A stretch of 64,000 nt of DNA, from assembly GCF_014250475.1 (NCBI RefSeq), contig NZ_CP060204.1, positions 186,001-250,000 on the forward strand, written 5' to 3'. This DNA is from Selenomonas timonae (GTDB lineage Bacteria > Bacillota > Negativicutes > Selenomonadales > Selenomonadaceae). Each line of letters opens with the position of its first letter. The stretch's first letter is position 1. A program made the translations under genes and the position numbers. Below the pieces are notes generated by a model. That model was given only the letters and a program-made list of their open reading frames with translations, was not told the origin of the DNA and ran no database searches. Below, piece after piece: positions 41,794-50,367 of this stretch.

Positions 41794-42348
41794 TTACCTC
41801 CAACGTGTGAAAAGCTCCGCCTCGATGCCGAGGCGGTCGAGTATCTTTCCCACCATCATGTTGACAAGATCGTCCAGTGTCTCAGGACGATGATAAAAGC
41901 CCGGTGCTGCGGGCATGATGACCGCGCCCGCGCGTGCAAGCCGCAGCAGGTTCTCGAGATGAATCTCGTGCATGGGCGTCTCGCGCGGCACGAGGAGGAG
42001 CCGCCGCCCCTCCTTCAGCGTCACGTCCGCCGCACGCGTGAGGAGATCATCCGTCACGCCGTGGGCAATTGCGCCCGCGGTCTTCATCGAGCAGGGCAGG
42101 ACGACCATTGCGTCCATACGAAACGAGCCGCTCGCAATCGCCGCGCCCACATCCGCATTCGGGTAGAGAACATCAACGCGCCGCGTGAGCTCCGCCTCCG
42201 CAACGCCGCATTCGTAGTCCAAGACGCGCAGCCCGCTCGCTGTAACGACTGCGTGCACCTCAATGCCCTGCGCACGCAGTACATCGATCAGGCGGAGGGC
42301 ATAGATACTGCCGCTCGCGCCCGTGATGCCGACGACGAGGCGCTTCAT
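41794..42348 (-). CDS. ubiX: Flavin prenyltransferase UbiX
   Basis: A 184-residue protein with the UbiX signatures [14 protein letters not shown] at the N-terminus, [26 protein letters not shown], and [24 protein letters not shown], then [10 protein letters not shown]. It makes prenylated FMN for UbiD-type decarboxylases. No ubiD is in the window. The start ATG overlaps the serS stop codon (ATGA), indicating coupled translation. In anaerobes it usually serves menaquinone or aromatic acid decarboxylation. Confidence 0.95.
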   Translation of the reverse strand: MKRLVVGITGASGSIYALRLIDVLRAQGIEVHAVVTASGLRVLDYECGVAEAELTRRVDVLYPNADVGAAIASGSFRMDAMVVLPCSMKTAGAIAHGVTDDLLTRAADVTLKEGRRLLLVPRETPMHEIHLENLLRLARAGAVIMPAAPGFYHRPETLDDLVNMMVGKILDRLGIEAELFTRWR

Positions 42349-43616
42349 CGAATGACCGTGACGCCGCCCATATACGGGACGAGCGCCTTCGGCACGAGGA
42401 CGGAGCCGTCTGCCTGCTGATTGTTCTCGAGGATTGCCGCAACCGTGCGGCCGACGGCAACGCCCGAGCCGTTCAGCGTGTGGAGGAACGCCGGCTTTGC
42501 CCCACGCTCAGGACGATACTTGATATTTGCGCGGCGCGCCTGATAGTCCGTGCAGTTCGAGCAGGACGAGATCTCACGGTATTTATCCTGCGCAGGCATC
42601 CAGACCTCGATATCATAGGTCTTTGCCGAGGTAAAGCTCATGTCGCCCGTGCAGAGCTGCACAACGCGATACGGCAGTTCGAGCGTTTTCAACACATCCT
42701 CCGCCGCCTCCACCATCGTCTCGAGCTCGTCCCAGCTCGTCTCGGGCGTGACAAATTTGATCAGCTCCACCTTGTTGAACTGATGTTGACGGATCAGCCC
42801 GCGCGTGTCACGTCCCGCACTCCCCGCCTCTGCGCGGAAGCACGCTGTATAGGACGTATAGTATTCGGGCAGCTGCTCCGCGTCCAGAATCTCGTCGCGG
42901 TGATAGTTCGTCGTCGGCACCTCTGCCGTCGGCACGAGGTAGTAATCGAGCCCTTCGAGCTTGAACATATCCGCCGCGAACTTCGGCAGCTGCCCCGTCC
43001 CGACCATGCTGTCGGCGTTGACGATGTACGGCGCAAGCATCTCCGTATAGCCGTGCTTCTCCGCGTGGAGATCCATCATGAAGTTGATGCACGCGCGCTC
43101 AAGGCGCGCTCCGAGTCCCTTGTAGAACGTGAATCGCGCACCCGTGACCTTTGCCGCGCGCTCCGCATCGAGCACGCCGAGTCTCTCGCCGATGTCCCAA
43201 TGTGCCTGCGGCTCGAAGTCAAATGTGCGCGGCGTGCCCCAGCGGCGCACCTCGGGATTCTCCGTATCATCCTTGCCGATCGGCACGTCGGCTTTCGGCA
43301 TATTCGGAATCTGCAGCAGGAGGTCGCGCAGCTTCGCCTCCACCTCGCGCAGATCCTCGTCGAGCGCCGTGATCTCATCGCCGAGAACGCGCATCTCCGC
43401 GACCACATCGTCTGCACTCTCACCCGCCTTCTTGCGCACGCCGATCTCCTTCGAGACGGCATTGCGGCGCGCCTTCTTCTCCTCGACATCCTGCAAAATC
43501 GTGCGGCGGCTCTCCTCAAGCGCCGTGAACGACGAGAGATCGAGAGAATTGCAGCGGTTCTTCAGCATTTCCTGCACCGCAGGCAGATTCTCGCGCACGA
43601 ATTTCATATCCAACAT
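42345..43616 (-). CDS. serS: Seryl-tRNA synthetase
   Basis: A 423-residue class II synthetase. The N-terminal long antiparallel coiled coil that grips the tRNA-Ser variable arm spans about residues 30-105. Motif 2 ([22 protein letters not shown]) and motif 3 ([19 protein letters not shown]) are present. Length is typical. It has a good sigma-A promoter at 43653-43681 and a short leader, so no T-box is possible. Divergent from mutY. Confidence 0.97.
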   Translation of the reverse strand: MLDMKFVRENLPAVQEMLKNRCNSLDLSSFTALEESRRTILQDVEEKKARRNAVSKEIGVRKKAGESADDVVAEMRVLGDEITALDEDLREVEAKLRDLLLQIPNMPKADVPIGKDDTENPEVRRWGTPRTFDFEPQAHWDIGERLGVLDAERAAKVTGARFTFYKGLGARLERACINFMMDLHAEKHGYTEMLAPYIVNADSMVGTGQLPKFAADMFKLEGLDYYLVPTAEVPTTNYHRDEILDAEQLPEYYTSYTACFRAEAGSAGRDTRGLIRQHQFNKVELIKFVTPETSWDELETMVEAAEDVLKTLELPYRVVQLCTGDMSFTSAKTYDIEVWMPAQDKYREISSCSNCTDYQARRANIKYRPERGAKPAFLHTLNGSGVAVGRTVAAILENNQQADGSVLVPKALVPYMGGVTVIR

Positions 43617-43652
43617 GTGAAATCACTCCATCAATATAATTTGTTATCTGCT

Positions 43653-43681
43653 ATCATAGTACAAAGCCCGCCTTTTGTAAA
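43653..43681 (-). promoter_or_regulatory. Promoter of serS-ubiX
   Basis: TTTACA, 17 bases, TATGAT on the minus strand, about 35 bases before the serS start. Confidence 0.6.
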
Positions 43682-43751
43682 GAAAAGCCCGCTTCTTCAT
43701 CCATGTTTCACACAGACATAGTAAAATCGAGACGAAAAGGAGAGCTTTTTA

Positions 43752-44858
43752 ATGAAAATTTTACCGTGGTCGGGTGATTCCATCTTTCCCGCCCTCTGCA
43801 ATACACTGCTTGCGTGGCGCAAATCCGCCCCCGACGTGCGCGACCTGCCGTGGCGCGACGAACCGACGCCGTATCACGTCTGGATCTCCGAGATCATGCT
43901 CCAACAGACGCGCGCCGCCGTCGTGCGCGCCTACTATCTGCGATTCCTCGATGCACTGCCGAGCGTCCGCGACCTCGCCGCCGTGGATGACGATGCGCTC
44001 ATGAAGCTCTGGCAGGGGCTTGGCTACTACAGCCGCGCGCGCAACCTCAAACGCGCGGCGCAGGTGATCGTCGCAGAGCATGGCGGCGTCCTGCCAAATG
44101 ACTTCGACGCGCTGCTCGCCCTTCCCGGCATCGGTCGCTATACAGCGAGCGCGATCGCATCGTTTGCCTACGGTGCGCCGCGCCCCGCCGTAGACGGCAA
44201 CTTCCTGCGCGTCGCCACGCGTGTCACGGCGAATCCCATCGACATTGCAAAGGACGCGACGAAGCGCGCGCTCGAAGCCGCACTCATGCCGTCCTATCCG
44301 AGCGGCAAGGACGCAGGTCTCCTCAACGAGGCATTTATGGATCTCGGCGCGACGATCTGTCTCCCGAACGGCACGCCGCTCTGCCACGCCTGCCCCACTG
44401 CACGCCTCTGCCTTGCGCATGACCGCGTTGCAGAGCAGGACTATCCCGTCAAAACTGCACTCAAGGCGCGCCGCAAGGAACAGCGCACCGTCCTCCTCCT
44501 CTCCTGCGGCGAGCAGATCGCCATACGAAAAAGACCCGCGAAGGGTCTCCTCGCGGGTCTCTGGGAATACCCGAATCTGGACGGCAAACTCTCGAAGAGT
44601 GCCGTGCGCACGCATCTCGAGTCGGAGGGCTATCATGTCCTCGACATCGCACCGCTCCCGCCCGCGCGCCACATCTTTTCACATATTGAATGGAGTCTGA
44701 CGGGCTGGGCGGTCAGCGTCGCAGAATGGAACGAACCGCCGCTGATGGCGGCAGAGGAGATAGACGGCGCGCCCGCCCCACTTCTCTGGGTGCGCCGTGA
44801 GGAACTTGCGGACAAGTACAGCATCCCCGCCGCATTCGGTTATTTTACACCGCAATAG
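43752..44858 (+). CDS. mutY: A/G-specific adenine glycosylase MutY
   Basis: A 368-residue DNA glycosylase that removes adenine opposite 8-oxoguanine. The HhH-GPD domain (about residues 25-200) has the catalytic Glu in SEIMLQQTRAAVV, the HhH hairpin LLALPGIGRYTASAI and the Asp in AVDGNFLRV. The [4Fe-4S] cysteines are 203, 211, 214 and 220; the first gap is seven residues rather than the usual six. The C-terminal NUDIX-like domain (about 235-365) has RPAKGLLAGLWEYPN and RHIFSHIEW, which recognise 8-oxoG. AAAGGAGAG precedes the ATG. Confidence 0.95.
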   Translation: MKILPWSGDSIFPALCNTLLAWRKSAPDVRDLPWRDEPTPYHVWISEIMLQQTRAAVVRAYYLRFLDALPSVRDLAAVDDDALMKLWQGLGYYSRARNLKRAAQVIVAEHGGVLPNDFDALLALPGIGRYTASAIASFAYGAPRPAVDGNFLRVATRVTANPIDIAKDATKRALEAALMPSYPSGKDAGLLNEAFMDLGATICLPNGTPLCHACPTARLCLAHDRVAEQDYPVKTALKARRKEQRTVLLLSCGEQIAIRKRPAKGLLAGLWEYPNLDGKLSKSAVRTHLESEGYHVLDIAPLPPARHIFSHIEWSLTGWAVSVAEWNEPPLMAAEEIDGAPAPLLWVRREELADKYSIPAAFGYFTPQ

Positions 44859-44873
44859 CAGCATACAGGAACA

Positions 44874-44910
44874 GCCCGTCAAGATGCCAATGCATCCTGA
44901 CGGGCCGTTT
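44874..44910. terminator. Terminator between convergent mutY and hutW-like genes
   Basis: GCCCGTCAAGATGC pairs with GCATCCTGACGGGC (one mismatch), followed on the plus strand by CGTTT. Confidence 0.7.
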
Positions 44911-44922
44911 ATCTATAATATA

Positions 44923-46575
44923 TTACACAGCTTTTCCAAGTTCACGCGCGGAGGTGCGCATGACGGTATTGAGGTCGGGGGCGGAGTCGCCTGCGGAGCG
45001 CTCCTTCTCCCGCTCTTTTTCGATGAGGTTCTTGAGCATCTGCATATGTGGATGGTTCTCCATCTCGGGCGTGGGTTTGCCCGCGAGCGCCGCCGCCATC
45101 TGCGGAGGCATCCCGTCCGGGAACATTGCCTCGAGCATGGAGCGCACAGATTTCGGAATCATATCCTGCAGGGCGACGTTTTCCTTGCGGAGCTTTACAT
45201 CGTCCTCCTGCGTGAGTGCATACGCCTCGAGGAAGCCCTGGATGAGGTTGTCATGCCAGAACTCGCCCGCGAGCGTCAGGCGGAAGCCTGTCGCCGTGCG
45301 CGTGACGAGACCGTTCTCCTCCCATGCGGAGAGAAGCGGTGCAAGCTCCGTGAGGAGGTCGACGCCGTATTTCTTCTCGAAGAACGGCGCGTAGAGGTAC
45401 CCGTGCTCGATCTGATCGCCGATCTCGCTGTGCATGCGGTGTTCATCCGCCTGCTCGCCCATGAACTGGAATGGCTTCGAGCCCTCCTCGACCATCTTCT
45501 CATACGGTGCAAGCGCACCGTGGTTGCGCCACATGAACGAGCCAATAAAGCCGCCCGCACCCGAGCCAAAGGCGAGCACATCGTTGCCGCGCTTTGCCAG
45601 TGTGTTGTAAAGGCTGCGCTCGCGGTGATCCGTCGTCCAATGCGTCGTGTCGATGCGGCGTGCCATCGGGTACTCCGCGACAATCTCAAGCCCACGACGA
45701 AAGTATTCGGACTGCTCCTCCGTCGTCGGGAGCATGGGCAGATCACCCGACTCGATGCGGCGTGCCAGTTCGCTCGACGGGAAGACGTTGAGCTGGTAGA
45801 GGTCGCCGCCCGCAATCCCGATCTCGAACTGCGTGCGCACGTCGTTCTCCCAGACCTCCATCGACTGATAGGGCAGCCCATAGATGAGATCGGCGATGAC
45901 GACAGCGCCCTGCTTCTCCACCATGCGGCGGAGCGTTGCGATAACCGTATCGCGGTCGTCGATGCGCCCGATGGACTGACGGACGCGCGTGTCAAAGGAC
46001 TGCACGCCGAGGGAGAAACGGTTGATGCCCGCGTTCAGCGCCGCCTCGACCTTGCTCTCCGAGAGGTCATGAATGCGTCCCTCGAGCGTGATCTCACAGT
46101 CGCTCGTGAGCGGCAGACGCTCGCGCACAGCGCGCACGAGGCGCGAGAGATCGGCGTCAGAGAGCGCCGTCGGCGTACCGCCGCCGAAGAACACCGCCTG
46201 AAAAGGCGCGCCCTGCACATACGGTGTATCCGCCGCCGCATCCAGCTCGTCGAGAAGCACATCGACGTAGTGATGCGCCGCCTCTTCGCGCGTGAAGTTC
46301 TGGAAGAAACCGCAGTAGCTGCATTTCTTGTCGCAGAACGGAATGTGAATGTAGACGGCGCGCTCATCGGCGGGATCGGGCGTCGTGTTCATCAGTTCCT
46401 GCCAGACACTCGCGTGCTCCGCCTTGTCCATAATCATGCGCTTGCCGCCCGCACCTGGGTGCACAACACGCTTCTTCGTAAAGGCACAGCCGAGCGGATT
46501 CGCCGACTTCGTGCCGAGCAGCCAGCCGCGTGCTTCCTCGGGGAGACCCGCGAGCTTCGTTTCAAACGTATTCAT
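44923..46575 (-). CDS. hutW: Radical SAM haem-degradation enzyme, ChuW/HutW family
   Basis: A 550-residue radical SAM protein. The cluster motif is FCDKKCSYCGFFQNF (CxxxCxxC near residue 81). FFGGGTPTALSDADLSRL, CEITLEGRIHDL and INRFSLGVQSFDTRVR are the HemN-like core in its ChuW/HutW version. These enzymes open haem anaerobically by radical methyl transfer, giving anaerobilin and releasing iron. After the catalytic domain an HTH-like C-terminus continues and about 90 extra residues follow (from near 460), rich in Met and charged residues. The start overlaps the flavodoxin stop codon (ATGA), so the reductant is encoded with it. HemN or HemW are less likely because of the ITLEGR pattern. Confidence 0.8.
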   Translation of the reverse strand: MNTFETKLAGLPEEARGWLLGTKSANPLGCAFTKKRVVHPGAGGKRMIMDKAEHASVWQELMNTTPDPADERAVYIHIPFCDKKCSYCGFFQNFTREEAAHHYVDVLLDELDAAADTPYVQGAPFQAVFFGGGTPTALSDADLSRLVRAVRERLPLTSDCEITLEGRIHDLSESKVEAALNAGINRFSLGVQSFDTRVRQSIGRIDDRDTVIATLRRMVEKQGAVVIADLIYGLPYQSMEVWENDVRTQFEIGIAGGDLYQLNVFPSSELARRIESGDLPMLPTTEEQSEYFRRGLEIVAEYPMARRIDTTHWTTDHRERSLYNTLAKRGNDVLAFGSGAGGFIGSFMWRNHGALAPYEKMVEEGSKPFQFMGEQADEHRMHSEIGDQIEHGYLYAPFFEKKYGVDLLTELAPLLSAWEENGLVTRTATGFRLTLAGEFWHDNLIQGFLEAYALTQEDDVKLRKENVALQDMIPKSVRSMLEAMFPDGMPPQMAAALAGKPTPEMENHPHMQMLKNLIEKEREKERSAGDSAPDLNTVMRTSARELGKAV

Positions 46576-47072
46576 GCCAGTGCCTCCTTTGCCGCCGCAA
46601 TCACCTGTGCGAAGTCATTTTCATCGGGGTGGCTTGCCGCCGCCGCATAGCGCGCCGCATTCTCCTCGGTAAACGCATGCACATTGTCCTTCGGCATGCT
46701 CTTGAACATCTCGATCAGCATCGGGTCGATCGCGCCCTGCACGAGAATTGCCCCGAGAATCTCATTCGATGGATCGAAGAGTGCGCGGATGTTCGCAATG
46801 CACTTCTCCGCGTGCTCCGAGTCCGGCTCCGCGCCGAGCGTGCCATAGAGGAAGACGCGCCGTCCGCGCAGGCTCTCGATGTACTTCTTCGCACCTGCGT
46901 CCGCCGTTCCGCGGTCGATCCACGTGCCGACGCAGAGATCTGCGCCCTCGGGCACCGCCGACGTATCCTTCACGCTGTGGCAGGTCGCGCCGAGCGCCTC
47001 CGCCAACTGCTTTGCAACCTTCTCTGTATTCCCCGTGCGCGAGGAGTAGATGACAGTAACTTCATTCGCCAT
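46572..47072 (-). CDS. Flavodoxin family protein (BilS-like)
   Basis: A 166-residue flavodoxin. The FMN phosphate loop is YSSRTGNTEKVAKQLA; VGTWIDRGTADAGAKKYI and LYGTLGAEPDSEHAEKC are typical of the flavodoxin-like subgroup associated with haem/bilin reduction (BilS) and anaerobic haem use. It would deliver electrons to the HutW-like enzyme encoded next with a 4-base overlap. AGGAG precedes the ATG. Upstream is a 350-base AT-rich gap with a palindrome that may be an iron-responsive site. Confidence 0.8.
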   Translation of the reverse strand: MANEVTVIYSSRTGNTEKVAKQLAEALGATCHSVKDTSAVPEGADLCVGTWIDRGTADAGAKKYIESLRGRRVFLYGTLGAEPDSEHAEKCIANIRALFDPSNEILGAILVQGAIDPMLIEMFKSMPKDNVHAFTEENAARYAAAASHPDENDFAQVIAAAKEALA

Positions 47073-47182
47073 AATTCATTCTCCTAAATATATCAATGTG
47101 AATATCATCTTTGCTTGATTCATATAATATAACAGCACATCTAAAAAATCAAGTGCTTTTGCAAAAATCATAAATAATAATT

Positions 47183-47197
47183 ATGAATCAAATTCAT
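47183..47197. promoter_or_regulatory. Palindrome in AT-rich gap upstream of flavodoxin/hutW operon
   Basis: The 47073-47427 gap has no gene and is strikingly AT-rich compared with flanks. It holds ATGAAT-CAA-ATTCAT and, just before it, CATAA-N7-TTATG, patterns reminiscent of Fur-type operators, without a full Fur consensus. They are about 110 bases upstream of the flavodoxin start. Confidence 0.35.
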
Positions 47198-47390
47198 GTT
47201 TGTGGATTTATCCACCGTCACTATAAATATCTATATTCTTTCTCAATTATATTCTCAACTATAGCATTCTTATTGAGAAAATCACATTCATATTTTCTTC
47301 AGAGTTCACGATCTTCAAATTTTTATAGTTTATCTTATATGTATTCACAATTTCTCTTTACATATAATTTTTCATTATGAAAAAGCAACA

Positions 47391-47415
47391 AAAAACACCG
47401 CCGAAGCGGTGCTTT
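47391..47415 (-). terminator. Terminator of DUF134/NifX-domain gene
   Basis: On the minus strand GCACCGC-TTCG-GCGGTGT is followed by a run of T. Confidence 0.8.
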
Positions 47416-47427
47416 CCTATGATGATC

Positions 47428-48207
47428 TCAGTGCGCGCCGTGCTCGCCATGCGCGTGGTGATGTCCGCAGTGTCCGCCGTGCTCTCCATGTGCATGGTGG
47501 TCGCCATGACCGCAGCCATGTTCACCATGCTTGCCGTGCTGGTGACGGTGCTTGCATTTGCCGCCATCCGCATTCGGCACGAGCGTCCCCGCGAGATGCT
47601 GCTTCACAGCCTCATCCGCATCCCCCTTCACGCCCGAGACGAGCTGGATGCCCGCCTCGGCAAGCGCCGTCTGTGCACCCGCACCGATGCCGCCGCAGAT
47701 GACGAGATTCGCCTGCGCTGTGTGAAGGAACGCCGCAAGCGCGCCATGCCCCTCGCCGACCGTGTCCACAATCTCCTCAGCCACATCGGTTGTAACATCG
47801 TAGAACTTAAACTGCTTCGCCCTGCCGAAATGCTGCTCGATCTGACCGTCTGTATATGGTACTGCAATTCTCATTGTATGCTCTCCTTTTTCTTTCATAC
47901 GGGGCATTGCCGCCTCCTCGATCTCATACACGCCGCCCGCAATGCGGATGCGCTTCCCGCAGACGATTGCGTCCGCGAGCTTGTATCGTGCGGACTCGTA
48001 GATGCCCGTCACCGTCGCGCGGGACACGCCCATCGTTGCGGCGCATTCCTCCTGTGTCCGACGGCAGTAGTCGATCTGTCGGATCGTCTCGAACTCGTCC
48101 AGCCCGAGAATGACGGTCTCATCCTGCTCCTCCTCCGCATCCTCCGGCGCAAAGCTCCAAAAGTCCGGATAGCTGCATATGCGTCTGCATCTCTTTGGTC
48201 GCGGCAT
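47428..48207 (-). CDS. DUF134 HTH regulator fused to NifX/NifB-type domain with His-rich tail
   Basis: A 259-residue fusion. Residues 1-105 are a DUF134 helix-turn-helix domain (MPRPKRCRRICSYP, DEFETIRQIDY, then MGVSRATVTGIYESARYKLADAI). Residues 110-215 are a dinitrogenase Fe-Mo cofactor (NifX/NifB C-terminal) domain (RIAVPYTDGQIEQHFGRAKQF, NLVICGGIGAGAQTALAEAGI). Residues 217-259 are a His/Gly tail with about 17 His and 3 Cys, a likely metal-binding region. DUF134 and NifX-like proteins are often separate neighbours in anaerobes. It probably senses or buffers a metal or Fe-S species and may regulate its own and the divergent gene through the palindrome at 48221. GGAGGGG precedes the ATG. 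Confidence 0.8.
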   Translation of the reverse strand: MPRPKRCRRICSYPDFWSFAPEDAEEEQDETVILGLDEFETIRQIDYCRRTQEECAATMGVSRATVTGIYESARYKLADAIVCGKRIRIAGGVYEIEEAAMPRMKEKGEHTMRIAVPYTDGQIEQHFGRAKQFKFYDVTTDVAEEIVDTVGEGHGALAAFLHTAQANLVICGGIGAGAQTALAEAGIQLVSGVKGDADEAVKQHLAGTLVPNADGGKCKHRHQHGKHGEHGCGHGDHHAHGEHGGHCGHHHAHGEHGAH

Positions 48208-48220
48208 AGCCCCTCCATTT

Positions 48221-48234
48221 CTGTCATATGACAG
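48221..48234. promoter_or_regulatory. 14-bp operator-like palindrome CTGTCATATGACAG
   Basis: A perfect palindrome between the predicted promoter and start codon of the DUF134 gene, where binding would block transcription. A related half-site, CATATGTCA, occurs at 48259-48267 across the -35 box. Autoregulation by the DUF134 protein is the simplest reading. Confidence 0.55.
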
Positions 48235-48239
48235 TTATT

Positions 48240-48268
48240 ATATTAACAAAGTTTTCGGCATATGTCAA
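48240..48268 (-). promoter_or_regulatory. Promoter of DUF134/NifX-domain gene
   Basis: TTGACA, 17 bases, TAATAT on the minus strand; an overlapping TATAAT lies 3 bases further downstream. Confidence 0.5.
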
Positions 48269-48342
48269 TTATCTCTTTTCTCAGCTTGACAAGTATGATA
48301 GTATAGAGGTAAGAATCCATTATATTTTGGGAGGAAATGGTT

Positions 48343-48567
48343 ATGAAAAAGATGATTGCAGGACTATTTGCGGGGCTCATCCTCGCCACAGGTGCACAGG
48401 CAATCGCCTATGGCTGCGAGGACGGCGCATGCGAGCTGCCGCAGCGTCAGAACACTGCGTACTGCTACGATAACGGCGGCGCATACTGCTACGGCGACCG
48501 CACACAATCGGAGCGCAGTGAGCGCACATATGCACGCGGCGGCTGCGGCTGCGCGCGCGGACGCTGA
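48343..48567 (+). CDS. Small exported Cys-containing protein of unknown function
   Basis: A 74-residue protein with a signal peptide (MKKMIAGLFAGLILATGAQA, cleavage after about residue 20) and a mature part of about 54 residues with seven Cys (YGCEDGACELPQ, YCYDNGGAYCYGD, GGCGCARGR). It could bind metal or form disulfides outside the membrane. ATG 48343 is 8 bases after GGGAGG; the ATG two codons earlier is too close. It is divergent from the His-tailed metal-domain regulator and shares its control region, so a common metal stimulus is possible. No family recognised. Confidence 0.7.
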   Translation: MKKMIAGLFAGLILATGAQAIAYGCEDGACELPQRQNTAYCYDNGGAYCYGDRTQSERSERTYARGGCGCARGR

Positions 48568-48586
48568 GCGAGCGAAGAGAGAAAAG

Positions 48587-48629
48587 ACGGGTCTGACGGA
48601 GAAAAAACCTCCGATCAGTCCCGTTTTTT
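48587..48629 (+). terminator. Terminator of small exported protein gene
   Basis: ACGGG-TCTGA-CGGAG pairs with CTCCG-ATCAG-TCCCGT, followed by TTTTT. It also lies at the end of the convergent methyltransferase gene. Confidence 0.85.
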
Positions 48630-48638
48630 ACGCAGATA

Positions 48639-49889
48639 TTACCGTTTTACAAAAATGACAGTGCCCTTGGTGACGGAGATCAGTTCCGCCGCCATGCCGA
48701 TGCGGTTGATGTGCTCGGCGTACAGACTGTCGTCGTCGGGCACCTTGCGCGCCGTAATCCGTGCAATGCGTGCACAGACCTCGTAGGCATCCAAGGGACA
48801 GTCACGATAAGATTCTCCAAATTGCTCTGGGTTCAGAGAGGTCTCCAAGTCCTCGAGAATGTAGACACCGCCGCTTGGCAGCACGTCAAAGAGCGTAAAC
48901 AACGCCAGAAGCTGGTGGCTCACAATGTGGGACGCGTCATCAATGATGATCTGCGGTCGAATTTCCTTGAGTTTTGCAACCCGTTCCGGATCGGAAAGAT
49001 CCGCTTGGATAATATGAATACGCTCATCTGCATACTGACTGCAACGATCCGCAATGTCAACACCATAAATCTCTGCATATGGAAAATATTCCTGCCACAT
49101 ACGCAAGCTCGCACCATTGAATATGCCGAGTTCAAGAAGTCGTGTCGGCTGCAATCGAAATTTTTCCAGAAAAAAAGCATATTTATTAAGATAGTTATGC
49201 TCCATACTGCACTTGTCCGTGCGATATTTCAGACCAATGGCATCAAGCATTGAAAGGCCATCAAAATATCCTCGCGGCAATTCATCGTCAATGGTGACGT
49301 GCTCTCCACGCTTCGTATTAAACAAGGTGACTGACGAAACGGTATCTATCGACTCACCTCGTACAAACATCACAGCAACGAGGCCATTGCCTTCATCAAC
49401 AGCAGTCTTCTCTGGGATGCAATTATGAAACAAGTCCTCCAGTGACTCTAGATCATAACGCCATATATCCTCATAGGTGTGTAATTCTCTCCGCGCCGAA
49501 ATATCATGTGGCGTCCTTGCTGTCACAAAAATCTTTCCACCCACATGACATACCTCTTGCAGCTGTCGAACACCTTCACGAATATTTCGAGTCTTCTCCA
49601 TTCCACTAAGAACGATAATTAAGTCATAGCGAAGCGCACCGATTGCCTCCTCCGTATCGGTAAGATCGCAAAAAGAGTCCTGAAAATAGGGGTCAAACAG
49701 CATGACATTATCACATCGTGCCGCGCCTAAGTGGAGCAATCGCTTATTTAGCAGAGGGGCATAGTTCCCCCCCGAAATGTACGAGCCACCGACAACAAGG
49801 CAATTCTTCCCGATAATGTCTTTCTCTTGAAACACATCGTGTTTCCATAAATATTCGACAAATGCCTCTCCCATCAATAACATATCCAT
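48639..49889 (-). CDS. Two-part protein with C-terminal class I SAM methyltransferase
   Basis: About 416 residues. The C-terminal half has the layout of macrocin-O-methyltransferase/cephalosporin hydroxylase-like enzymes: YRTDKCSMEHNYLNKYAFF, LLELGIFNGASLRMWQEYFP, YGVDIADRC, QIIIDDASH and VYILEDLETS. The N-terminal half also looks Rossmann-like (NCLVVGGSYISGGNYAPLLN, DLIIVLSGMEK) without a clear SAM motif. It probably methylates a sugar or surface glycan; no substrate evidence. The start is unsure: ATG 49887-49889 or two codons later, both after AAGGGAG; the 20-codon longer reading lacks a ribosome site. DNA is less GC-rich than neighbours and a mobile repeat lies upstream, so transfer is possible. 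Confidence 0.65.
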   Translation of the reverse strand: MDMLLMGEAFVEYLWKHDVFQEKDIIGKNCLVVGGSYISGGNYAPLLNKRLLHLGAARCDNVMLFDPYFQDSFCDLTDTEEAIGALRYDLIIVLSGMEKTRNIREGVRQLQEVCHVGGKIFVTARTPHDISARRELHTYEDIWRYDLESLEDLFHNCIPEKTAVDEGNGLVAVMFVRGESIDTVSSVTLFNTKRGEHVTIDDELPRGYFDGLSMLDAIGLKYRTDKCSMEHNYLNKYAFFLEKFRLQPTRLLELGIFNGASLRMWQEYFPYAEIYGVDIADRCSQYADERIHIIQADLSDPERVAKLKEIRPQIIIDDASHIVSHQLLALFTLFDVLPSGGVYILEDLETSLNPEQFGESYRDCPLDAYEVCARIARITARKVPDDDSLYAEHINRIGMAAELISVTKGTVIFVKR

Positions 49890-50011
49890 CCGCTCCCTTA
49901 ATTTTTTCATACAAACATTTTTCGGAAACAGCAATCCAATGAACTTCATCCCTATAGGTCTTCATGTATTCTACTTTTCCTTGCTTGCATCCAGCATATC
50001 ATTTCTTAAAA

Positions 50012-50179
50012 TTAAGGAATCGCTGATAAAATGAAGTCCGTCAGATTGGCGTAGATTTTTCGTCCGATTGAGGAGGCAAACCGGACGCAGAGTGATGCTC
50101 TGTGGAGGATTTGCCGACAAAAATCGGGCAAAAAAGATGCGCTAAGATGGCGGTGCTGAATTTATCAGTGCTTCCTTAA
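50012..50179 (+). repeat. MITE-like structured repeat, copy A
   Basis: 168 bp bounded by TTAAGGAA and TTCCTTAA, with imperfect terminal inverted repeats (AAGGAATCGCTGATAAA against AAGGAAGCACTGATAAA). The interior has a GTCCG/CGGAC stem and a CAGAG-TGATG-CTCTG hairpin. No coding capacity. It occupies the gap between the methyltransferase and the small acidic protein gene; the rest of that gap shows nothing else clear. Confidence 0.8.
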
Positions 50180-50367
50180 TATCGTATTTGTCATTTTTTG
50201 TATGAAGGATACTGCCAAAAATTGTACCGCGAAAAACTGGATTTGACAAGACACTGTACGAAGCCCCTGCCTCCACCTCATAAACAAGGCAGGATACGTA
50301 CAATCGATGTTGAATAATTAGTGTATCCTACAATCTTTCCACAATCAAAAATGAAAGAGAGAATGCG

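Noticed and set aside
43617-43751. T-box riboswitch upstream of serS
   Set aside because: The promoter leaves a leader of only about 30 bases; no specifier hairpin or antiterminator can fit.
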